From contig JADJJU010000005.1 in the NCBI GenBank assembly GCA_016706365.1, positions 1 to 64,000 of the forward strand: a DNA stretch of 64,000 nt. The letters run 5' to 3'. The DNA comes from Saprospiraceae bacterium (lineage in GTDB: Bacteria > Bacteroidota > Bacteroidia > Chitinophagales > Saprospiraceae). Shown here one piece after another: positions 56,273 through 64,000 of the stretch. Position 1 is the first letter of the stretch. Each line of letters begins with the position of its first letter. The notes under the pieces were generated by a model. It was not told the origin of the DNA and made no database searches. It saw nothing but the letters and a program-made list of their open reading frames with translations. A program made the position numbers and the translations under genes.

Positions 56273-57205
56273 ATGCAGAAGCGCAGATACATAGGATCGT
56301 TTCACCTTTTGGGGCTTGTCATTTTATGCCTGATCCTAAGTTGTACCAAGGAAAATATTATAGTCGATCCTGACAACGAGCCCGTCTCTACCTTCAACAT
56401 CTCCCGCATCAAGATCGAGAATTATGTAAATCGGATTTACATTGATATCATCGGTCGTGAACCACTCAAAACAGAACAAACTGCTGAAGTAGCTTTCCTT
56501 CAGGAAAATGCACTGAGCCGGGAAGCACGTGAATCCATCATTACCAAATTAATGACGGATACTACATACAGGGAGTTTGAAGACTCTTATAAAGCTGCCT
56601 ACGTCCTGAATTTATATACACTGGCAAAAGTCCGCTCGCTCGAAGGAGTTGGCGATGAAGAAATCGAGCAATTTATGGGAATCCTGGCATTCGGAGCTTT
56701 GCAGGATTCATTGCTTATGAACTGGGACGCTTTTTACCAAAAGAAGGCAGAGATTTATCGGTATGAGGTAGTTTTAAATAGCAGGCATGCACTGTACGAT
56801 GGCATCATGAAGTACCATGAAATATTCACAACTATCGTGGATAATGGTGTTTATGACAGGATCAACATGAATACATTCAATTTTGTCCGGGCTGTTTATG
56901 ATGAATTATTATGGAGATTACCGACGGATCAGGAGCTTAATGTTGCTTTTGAAATGGTGGAAAATAATACTCCCGGAATGGTATTTGGCAAAATGGGCTC
57001 CAGTAAAGCGGATTTTATAGATCATTTGATCACTTCTTCAGCCATGGCGGAAGGCATGATCATTTGGGCATTTCAAGTATTTTTAAAGCGTCCACCAACG
57101 CCTCAGGAAGTCATCACTTTTCTGCCGCAGTATATAGAAACTAGAGATATAAATTTCATCATCACACAAATTCTGGTAACTGATGAATATGCAAACTTCA
57201 GGTAA
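56273..57205 (+). CDS. Lipoprotein with repeated Y..ll.R.PT..E motifs (locus gene 1)
   Basis: This 310-residue lipoprotein has a signal peptide ending in the lipobox LILSC (Cys at about 24). The mature part is helical and contains three copies of one motif: NYVNRIYIDIIGREPLKTEQ (about 42-61), NFVRAVYDELLWRLPTDQEL (about 202-221) and IIWAFQVFLKRPPTPQEV (about 260-277). Similar motifs occur in DUF1549/DUF1553 proteins of Planctomycetes and in DUF4214 proteins. I cannot assign one of these families firmly. It is the first gene after a strong promoter. Its end overlaps gene 2 by 23 bp, so the two are translated together. Confidence 0.75.
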   Translation: MQKRRYIGSFHLLGLVILCLILSCTKENIIVDPDNEPVSTFNISRIKIENYVNRIYIDIIGREPLKTEQTAEVAFLQENALSREARESIITKLMTDTTYREFEDSYKAAYVLNLYTLAKVRSLEGVGDEEIEQFMGILAFGALQDSLLMNWDAFYQKKAEIYRYEVVLNSRHALYDGIMKYHEIFTTIVDNGVYDRINMNTFNFVRAVYDELLWRLPTDQELNVAFEMVENNTPGMVFGKMGSSKADFIDHLITSSAMAEGMIIWAFQVFLKRPPTPQEVITFLPQYIETRDINFIITQILVTDEYANFR

Positions 57206-57686
57206 ATATTTTGTCATAGCAATGTTGATCATTGGAAGCTTGAGTATGGTTGCCTGCAGACGGGATGTCACTGTCTTTGGTATAGACGATCTGACGATTT
57301 TACCTATCAATTCAGAGAAAAACAAGCCAAAAACTTCTGCTCAGTATATTTCTGTACTATACACAAATCTCTTTCAGAGAGCAATAGGACCAAACGATAT
57401 GCTTTCGGCCCAGAAAGCAATCGAATCCATAGGAGATAAGCAGATCGCCTATGATATTTTGGTAAGCAAATACATGAATGATCCGACTTTAGTATTGCCT
57501 ACCAATGAAGAAATGCGTGCTGATCCTGAGACATTTGTAAGAAATACTTACACACGATTTCTTATCAGGCAACCTACTGAAGCAGAGCTTGCTTGGATGC
57601 TCAATTATATCAACAGCAGACCCAATGTTACTCCTGAGCTTATATATTTTTCATTTGCCACCAGCAATGAACATTTTCATTATTAA
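57183..57686 (+). CDS. Lipoprotein sharing the Y..ll.R.PT..E motif (locus gene 2)
   Basis: This 167-residue lipoprotein has a signal peptide ending LSMVAC (Cys at about 24). The mature part has two motif copies: QYISVLYTNLFQRAIGPNDM and FVRNTYTRFLIRQPTEAELA. It looks like a shortened relative of gene 1. The ATG at 57183 lies inside the end of gene 1. The alternative ATG at 57189 leaves a 17-bp overlap. The tight coupling suggests a stoichiometric complex of the two lipoproteins. Confidence 0.75.
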   Translation: MNMQTSGKYFVIAMLIIGSLSMVACRRDVTVFGIDDLTILPINSEKNKPKTSAQYISVLYTNLFQRAIGPNDMLSAQKAIESIGDKQIAYDILVSKYMNDPTLVLPTNEEMRADPETFVRNTYTRFLIRQPTEAELAWMLNYINSRPNVTPELIYFSFATSNEHFHY

Positions 57687-57701
57687 TCAAATCACGGTGC
57701 A

Positions 57702-59057
57702 ATGAACAGAAGGAAATTTATCAGACAAGCCGGAACTGTGATTGGTGGTACTCTAGCCAGTCCTTACATTATGCCATCAGGCTTAATGAGTATGTCCACT
57801 ACCGCACCAATGGCTGAGCATGTTGTGTTCGTACTTTTTGCCGGTGGGGTAAGACAGCAGGAATCAGTACTTCAGCAATATCTTGCCGGAAGCCAGAATG
57901 AAAATGTGGAGGGCAATATTATGTACAATATGCTCAGCGGAGCTCCTCCTAATGATAAGATCGCATATGGCAGGGATGATATTCAAAATAATATCATTGG
58001 AGCTATACCTATCGACAGAATACTCCAGACACCTTTGGCAGAACAAGGCACCTTATTCCCTGAGGTTAGATTTTCAAAAGGTGGTGCCGGACACTATAAT
58101 GGACTGAGTACAGGGGTGTCCGGAAATTATGAGCTTTCTCAAAGTCTGCGCGCCAGACCGGCTTCCCCGACCATTTTCGAATATTTAAGAAGACATGCGG
58201 GATTCAAAGCTACGGACACCTGGTTCGTTGGGGTAGATATAGGAGGTTCAAGGCCTTTGCTCAATTATTCAGAGCATCCTGACTATGGACGGAGATATGG
58301 AGGAAATTTCCTGGCACCACTGACTACTTTCGGGGCGCCCGGGATGAAGCATTTTATGGATTTTAAAAATTATCACCCTGAAACGGAATGGGAAATCATA
58401 CGTGAGATTCGTGGTTTTTTAAATCAAAATTTCAGTACTGAAGGGCTTGAGATTCCGCATTTATACAATTCAGAAGAAGAAGCCTACCAGATAAGAGAAT
58501 TTGTCAGGAGTACGTTTGAAAAAGTCAAAGCTAATAATCTGATCCTTCCTCCGGTAAACGACAATCGTGACTTAAAGGCTATCGGTTACGCCGTTGAAGT
58601 GTTACAGTGGTTTAAACCCAAATTATTGGTTGTAGATCTTTCAGACATAGATGTTTGCCATGCTAATTTCACAGCTTATCTGAAAAATGTACACAGAGCG
58701 GATCACGGAGTAGGATTTTTATGGAGAGAAATCCAAAGAATCCCTGAGATGCAAAATAACACGATCATGATTGTAATGCCAGAGCATGGAAGAGATCTTG
58801 CTCCTAATCCAATTCAGGATCTGAATATGTGGTATGCATTTGATCATTCCACAGGAAATTTGAATACCAGAAGAATTTTCTCTTTGGTGGTAGGTCCGGG
58901 TGTACAAGGAAATCTGCGGGTAGGAAGCGAATCAAATCCCGTCGGAGATGCAGCTGATATAGCACCTACCATAGCTGATATCTTTGGAATCAAACAACAA
59001 GTAATTGATAAAGGCCTGCTGGATCCTGCGGCCATGTCTCTATTTGACAGAATATAA
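57702..59057 (+). CDS. Tat-exported alkaline-phosphatase-superfamily protein, DUF1501-like (locus gene 3)
   Basis: This 451-residue protein has the twin-arginine signal NRRKFIRQAGTVIGG. The fold looks like the alkaline phosphatase/sulfatase superfamily. VVFVLFAGGVRQQES lies at the first strand, VVDLSDIDVCHANF (D and H) and MIVMPEHGRDLAP (E, H) are in metal-binding positions, and the C-terminal DIAPTIADIFGI is typical. The usual first-strand aspartate and a clear Ser/Thr nucleophile are not evident, so catalysis is uncertain. DUF1501 proteins in Planctomycetes pair with DUF1549/DUF1553 proteins, which matches the neighbours here. It starts 15 bp after gene 2. Confidence 0.75.
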   Translation: MNRRKFIRQAGTVIGGTLASPYIMPSGLMSMSTTAPMAEHVVFVLFAGGVRQQESVLQQYLAGSQNENVEGNIMYNMLSGAPPNDKIAYGRDDIQNNIIGAIPIDRILQTPLAEQGTLFPEVRFSKGGAGHYNGLSTGVSGNYELSQSLRARPASPTIFEYLRRHAGFKATDTWFVGVDIGGSRPLLNYSEHPDYGRRYGGNFLAPLTTFGAPGMKHFMDFKNYHPETEWEIIREIRGFLNQNFSTEGLEIPHLYNSEEEAYQIREFVRSTFEKVKANNLILPPVNDNRDLKAIGYAVEVLQWFKPKLLVVDLSDIDVCHANFTAYLKNVHRADHGVGFLWREIQRIPEMQNNTIMIVMPEHGRDLAPNPIQDLNMWYAFDHSTGNLNTRRIFSLVVGPGVQGNLRVGSESNPVGDAADIAPTIADIFGIKQQVIDKGLLDPAAMSLFDRI

Positions 59058-59069
59058 AGATTACCAATA

Positions 59070-60011
59070 ATGAGCAGAATTTACTTTAAATATATATTGG
59101 TACTGCTTGGGAGCTTTGTGCTGGTTCAATCCTGTAAACAGGAGCCGGTAGATAATCCATTTGATGATGTGAGGGATCCACAGGATACGGTTCGTTTCGA
59201 TTTGCTGGATCCTGAGCCAAATACAATTGCTGATCTCTATGTGAATATTTTCAAACCGACCTGCTCCAATGTGGGTTGTCACGACGGAACTTTTGAGCCG
59301 GATTTCAGAACATTGGAAAGCAGCTATAATACACTTGTTAATCGAATTCCCATAAAGAATGACGGCACATTTCCATTTAGAGTGACACCAGGCCAGCCAA
59401 ATCAATCAGTTATTATGGCCCGACTGAATGGGACTATTACCCCTCTTATGCCATTTGCTGTGGAACCGGATTCTGACTGGCCTGCAAAGAAAGATGATTA
59501 TATAAATCGCATCCGCACCTGGATTCAAAACGGAGCAAGAGATATCAGTGGAGCAAGCCCTGGAAGTAATTTCATTGCGCCCAGAATAGCCGGAGCAGCA
59601 GCATCTCAGGGAGGTAACTGGCTTAACCGAACGAATGCAAATGGTCCTATCCGTCTACAAACTACGGATACTGAAATCGAACTATTTTTTGCATTCTCAC
59701 ATGATACAGCAGATCCACTTCAATTTGGACACAATAAAATTGCTTTCGCTACAGAAATAAATGAATTTCCATCGACCCTGGAATTTGATCTTCAAAAGTT
59801 GAGCACTCCATTTAATTACCTGGGCTACCATGGAGTTCAGGTTCGATATACACATAAAATCACGATCAATCCGGAAACCTTGCTGAACAATAAGGACAAG
59901 TTATTTTTCAGAACTTACGTAAGTGAAGGCTCGAATCCGGTAATAGAAATACCCAATGAATATGGCATTTTTTACCTTAAGACTTATATGTCCATCTCGG
60001 TGGTGGACTAG
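59070..60011 (+). CDS. Lipoprotein with cytochrome-like CX4CH motif (locus gene 4)
   Basis: This 313-residue lipoprotein has the lipobox LVQSC (Cys at about 22). Residues of about 55-155 resemble a c-type cytochrome domain. IFKPTCSNVGCHDG supplies CX4CH instead of the usual CXXCH. Then come TPGQPNQSVIMARL, a possible axial methionine in PLMPFA, and a closing helix INRIRTWIQNGARD. The C-terminal half is beta-rich and unassigned. Haem attachment is inferred and needs a spacing that is rare but described for some cytochromes. It lies 12 bp after gene 3, and gene 5 begins inside its last 56 bp. Confidence 0.75.
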   Translation: MSRIYFKYILVLLGSFVLVQSCKQEPVDNPFDDVRDPQDTVRFDLLDPEPNTIADLYVNIFKPTCSNVGCHDGTFEPDFRTLESSYNTLVNRIPIKNDGTFPFRVTPGQPNQSVIMARLNGTITPLMPFAVEPDSDWPAKKDDYINRIRTWIQNGARDISGASPGSNFIAPRIAGAAASQGGNWLNRTNANGPIRLQTTDTEIELFFAFSHDTADPLQFGHNKIAFATEINEFPSTLEFDLQKLSTPFNYLGYHGVQVRYTHKITINPETLLNNKDKLFFRTYVSEGSNPVIEIPNEYGIFYLKTYMSISVVD

Positions 60012-60444
60012 TGGGAGCTTATTAGCATTTTGTTTGATTATTTGTGCCTGCAATAAGCAGGATGGACCTACATTTCCGAAAACTCCTCAAATAAGTCTGA
60101 AGGGAATTTCACACGACACTATTCGTGAATATGAGGATGTTCTCACTATTTCAATTAATTATGAAGACGGTGATGGAGATATTGGATTTGCTGATCCGGA
60201 TATGAATTCAATTTTTATCAGGGATTCCAGATTAACAAAATTTGATGGTTTTTATGTGGGAACCATTGCTCCGGAAGGCAGTTCTGTGCCTATTCAAGGG
60301 ACGTTAAATGTGGAATTTCCAAGTTTATTTCTATTTGGATCAGCAGACCAGGAGTCAACCAGGTTTTTTGTGTATCTAAGAGACAGAGCGGGTAATGTAA
60401 GCGATACATTAGAAACTCCAAGAGTATGGATTGTCAGAGATTAA
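59956..60444 (+). CDS. Small lipoprotein with acidic loop (locus gene 5)
   Basis: This 162-residue protein has a long N-region and a lipobox LIICAC (Cys at about 32). The mature part is about 130 residues, probably an Ig-like beta sandwich, with the acidic loop NYEDGDGDIGFADPD that could bind calcium. RFFVYLRDRAGNVSDTL is typical of bacterial Ig-like domains. The only ATG starts in frame are at 59956 and 59962, so it overlaps gene 4 by 50-56 bp, which is unusually long. Function unknown. Confidence 0.7.
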   Translation: MNMAFFTLRLICPSRWWTSGSLLAFCLIICACNKQDGPTFPKTPQISLKGISHDTIREYEDVLTISINYEDGDGDIGFADPDMNSIFIRDSRLTKFDGFYVGTIAPEGSSVPIQGTLNVEFPSLFLFGSADQESTRFFVYLRDRAGNVSDTLETPRVWIVRD

Positions 60445-60451
60445 TGCATAA

Positions 60452-63400
60452 ATGAACAAAATGAAATACATTTTACTTTTCATGATTGTTTTTCTGAGCA
60501 GCGGGTTAAGCGCTCAGGTGACTTATGTCATGCAAAATGCATCAGTAACTGACTGTGAAGGTATTCTGACAGATAGTGACATGGGTGAAGAAGAGGGTCA
60601 ATATGCCCATGAAGAGGACTACACATTCACCATTTGTGTTGATGGAGCTGATGAAATAATAGTTGTTTTTGACTTTTTTGCATCAGAAGCTCAGTATGAT
60701 ATTCTCACAGTTTACGACGGACCAAATATCAATTCTCCCGTCATCGCAACACTATCCGGAATCCTGCAACCGGCTCCTACATTAATAGCAACAAGTGGAT
60801 GCATAACTTTCAGATTTGTTACCGATGACAATATTGCGGCTATAGGCTGGAGTGCAAGCTGGACTACTAACATAACAACTCCACCAACGCCAATGATGAC
60901 ATTGGTAGGAACACCAGTGTGTCCTCTGATGGATCAGATTTTCAGATTTGACCGGCCTGTTCCATGTGATCTTATTATACCCGGAAATTTTACACTTCTA
61001 GGACCAGGAGGAGGGGCTATTAGTACTGTGACTCCATTAAATTGTGATCCTCAGACTGGGATGGCAACTGAATTCAGAGTGACATTCAATCCGCCTGCTT
61101 CAGTTCAGGGAAATTACCGATTGCTATTCAGTGCCGATATTCAAGATGCATGTGGCAGAGTTCATCCAGTGAGTTCCAATGTCTTGTTTCAACTGGCGAA
61201 TTGCCCTATGAGTGTTTATATTGAGTTTCCTGATGGGCCGGTCTGTGAAGGACAATGCACTGCAGTCAGAGCAGTAGTCTCGAATGGAAATCCGGTAGGC
61301 CGAACATTTCAATGGTCTCATTCTCCTGTGAATGCTGCACAAACACAAATTTGCTCAGTAAGTCCGACATTGATTTCAGTTACAGTGACTGATAATCCTG
61401 GTGGACAGACTGCTACAGCAGAAATTACTTACACGCCCTGGAGATCCCCGAAATATTGAATCCTTTACAAGATACATTTTGTGCTTCCCGGGAAATCATA
61501 CTTTTCAAGTGGACATTACAGGTGGAGAATTTTATTCCTATACAATCCCGGATCATCACAGGACTTCAGGTGTTTATGAATTTTGGCGTTTAGCGGGGGG
61601 GAACAACCTTAGAACCGATACAGTAACTTATGTTGCACCCAATGGCTGCTATGTTCGGGACACTATTTATGTTTTACCTATCAATGGAGGTCCCAATGAA
61701 GGTGCTTGCACAGGATCTGCACCTTTTCAGGTAATTAATGCAACACCGGCTGGCGGATTTTGGTCAGGCCCTCCTCAAATCACCTCAACCGGACTCTTTA
61801 CACCTGATTCCCCTGGAAACTTTATAATAACATATACAGCTCCCAATGGCTGCACTGTCAATAAGCGTGTTTATGTAGCGGATGTTATAACTATGCCCGA
61901 TGTGGATACTGTTTGTTCCACCCAGGCAATAAATCTGGAAGCAACACCTTTTGGGGGAAGATGGACGGGCCCCGGAATTGTAAATGCAGGAAATGGCAGA
62001 CTAGAAGCATGGAGAGCCAATTTAAATCAAATCAATACCTACACTTATACTATAAATGGCTGTACTCAGACTATGGATATTTATATTCTGGATCTCTGGG
62101 CCGGGGATGACAGAGCTGTTTGTTTAAGTGAAAATACATTTACTTTGCCTTATCCGGGAAACTGGACAGGCCCCGGGATATTTGACCCGATAACAAATAC
62201 ATTTGATATCAGCGGGCTGGGTGTGGGGGATTTCACATATGTTATATCATTGGAAGGTTGCAGTGATGACTTTATTTTATACAGGAGGGAGACCAGGATA
62301 TCAGCAGATGAAATGCCTTCATTTTGTCCAACAGATACTTATATAGAATTGGATGACCATATTTCATGGGACCCGGGAAGTGGTAACTTTAGTGGCAATA
62401 CGGTCTCCTGGAGTAATGACGAATGGATTTTTAATCCGCAGTCGGCAGGGCCCGGTTTTCACTGGATTTATTATGATTGGCTGGGATGTGTAGATTCAAT
62501 TCAAGTTTTTGTAGAGTCACCTTCAGTGATTCCTGCACTTTCTTTTTGTGATCGCAATGCACCAGTTATACTTAGCGCTCAGCCGGGTGGCGGAACCTGG
62601 GAAGGCCCCGGATTTTTGGATACGGATATCGGACTATTTGATCCACAATTGCTCAATGTAGGAAATTATATTATTACTTATTGGGCTCCATCAGGTTGCC
62701 CTACAACTGCTCCAGTTGAAATTTTTATGTTTGAGCAGGTTTCAATATCAGGTATTCTTCAGCAGTACTGCCAAAAAGATACCGTCTATCAACTGGTCAT
62801 TAACCCAATCGATGGAGACTTTTTTATAAATTCTGTTACTGCTATTCCTGAAATAAATCCGGCTCAATTGGGTGCAGGGGTACATGAGTTATTTTATACT
62901 AAAGGGACAGGAGCTTGTGCTTCATCAGATAGAAAATTTGTCACTGTCCTTGAACCCATTGCTCTGGAAGCTACACTGGGATCTGATTCGATTTGTATCG
63001 GCCAGCAAACTGTGGTAGAAGCACTGGCGCAAGGAGGAAAGGGCAATCTCAATTATACCTGGAATCAGGGCCTGGGTTTTGGAAATAGTCAAATTGTAAA
63101 TCCTTCACAAAGCACCTGGTATACAGTAGTAATATCGGATCAATGCTCTGACCCGCTTATTGACAGTATGCTGATCTATGTGTACCCTCAATTTACACTG
63201 CAAAATGACAATGGGGCTGAAGTTTGTTATGGAGATTCTACTTATACTAAAATTGTCTTCCAAAAACCTTCCAATTATGAAGTGACCTGGCTTACGAATC
63301 CAATATTTGTTGGAGATTCACTCTATGGACTGCCCGGAGCTTACAATGTGGAAATACTGGAGCTTTCAAGCGGTTGCAAACAAAGAGCAGAAATAGTATT

Positions 63401-63953
63401 ACCTGGAGCAGGACCTTTAACTGCAAATTTTGCATTGAATCCCAACCAGGACTGTATTGATATTGTAAACAATACATTAGAAATTCTCAACCTGGCAGTG
63501 GGCTATTCTTTGGGCGAAATGGATTTTGGAGATGGATCGACTCCTCTGGACATGATTCAAAATAGCTATTTAGCACATGAATACAGAGATACAGGTTATT
63601 ATACGGTCACTCAATTTATCTCAAATGATCTCGGTTGCCGGGATAGTTTTTCGCTTGATATATGTGTTAAAAATGTGGCCAGACTATTCGTACAGGATGC
63701 CTTCTCGCCCAATGGAGATGATCGGAATGATCAATTACAAATCTTCAGCATCGGAATTTCAGATGTTCACTGGCGAATTTACAACAGATATGGGGCTTTA
63801 ATTTTTGAATCATTTGAACTTGCCTCCGGCTGGGATGGCACATTCAATGGGCAGGTATTGGATCCGGATGTATTTACTTGTGTAGTTGAATATACAGACA
63901 GAGGGAATGGTCTCCGTACCCAATACGTCTCAGATGTGGTACTGATGAAATAG
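60452..63953 (+). CDS. CUB-domain surface protein with T9SS type B sorting domain, two frameshifts (locus gene 6)
   Basis: This exported protein has about 1165 residues. The signal peptide is MNKMKYILLFMIVFLSSGLSAQ. A CUB domain occupies about residues 35-150 (DCEGILTDSDMGEEEGQYA, YDILTVYDG, CITFRFVTDD). A series of Ig/PKD-like modules follows, several with WTGPGIF or GTWEGPGF and YTAPNGC-type ends. The C-terminus is a type B sorting domain with VQDAFSPNGDDRNDQLQIF, YNRYGALIFESF and GWDGTFNGQ. Two single-base losses break the frame: in CCC at 61436-61438 and in TTTT at 61502-61505. The repaired middle reads PEILNPLQDTFCASREIILF and then QVDITGGEF. It starts 8 bp after gene 5. Confidence 0.85.
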
Positions 63954-64000
63954 ATTCACTTCAATATTTGGAATGACTATAGGAGAATAATTTGATATCA
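63954..64000. other. Right edge of the window
   Basis: Only 47 bp of non-coding sequence follow the last stop. No terminator is visible before the edge. Confidence 0.5.

Noticed and set aside
1..64000. tRNA or rRNA genes
   Set aside because: No cloverleaf with a GTTCRANYC arm and no ribosomal RNA signature was noticed; a covariance search was not possible here.

Overview
The window looks like a chromosomal contig from a Bacteroidota bacterium, most likely of the Saprospiraceae/Saprospiria type. The evidence is several type IX secretion (T9SS) cargo proteins with both C-terminal sorting-domain types (A and B), TAnnTTTG promoter boxes with an upstream TTG, AT-rich spacers, and a core gene set (hemB, yidD, rpsT, HU, ruvB, icd, ahcY, hemH) whose sequences read as Bacteroidota. 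No rRNA, tRNA, transposase, phage or CRISPR array was recognised.

Layout. 1-19616 is one giant secreted adhesin-like gene, open at the left edge. It has about 42 near-identical 83-residue HYR-like units, a block of more divergent HYR-like domains, 40 copies of a 51-residue EIC..GCDSIV unit, a SprB-like repeat and a type B sorting domain. 19.8-26.9 kb is mostly housekeeping: HU, a secreted SGNH-like protein, rpsT, an ABC exporter, a small membrane protein, hemB and yidD. 27.2-30.5 kb holds a T9SS protein with two lamin-tail-like domains and a corrupted 5' part. 30.6-46.2 kb carries ahcY, a GT4 glycosyltransferase, an EF-G paralogue, a Tat-exported alkaline phosphatase, a DUF6580-like membrane protein, a histidine kinase, an Lrp/AsnC regulator divergent from asnB, ruvB, a lipoprotein and icd. 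46.2-54.6 kb carries a GT2 glycosyltransferase, a GH92 mannosidase, a FISUMP lipoprotein, hemH and a T9SS-secreted endonuclease I. 54.7-64 kb has a polytopic membrane protein, then a compact six-gene co-directional locus (56273-63953).

The six-gene locus is the most unusual unit. It encodes two lipoproteins sharing a repeated Y..ll.R.PT..E motif, a Tat-exported alkaline-phosphatase-superfamily (DUF1501-like) protein, a lipoprotein with a CX4CH plus MP pair suggestive of c-type haem, a small lipoprotein, and a CUB-domain protein with a type B sorting domain. It resembles in outline the DUF1549/DUF1501/cytochrome gene sets of Planctomycetes and has a good promoter just upstream. I infer a cell-envelope or surface complex of unknown substrate.

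Caveat. Many genes are interrupted by single-base indels, usually in short homopolymers: asnB, GH92 (twice), endonuclease I, a lipoprotein signal peptide, the CUB protein (twice), at least three in the 51-residue array, and very many in 1-7.2 kb and 27.3-27.8 kb. The simplest explanation is residual consensus error in a long-read assembly, not gene decay. I annotate these as single genes and state where each frame breaks.
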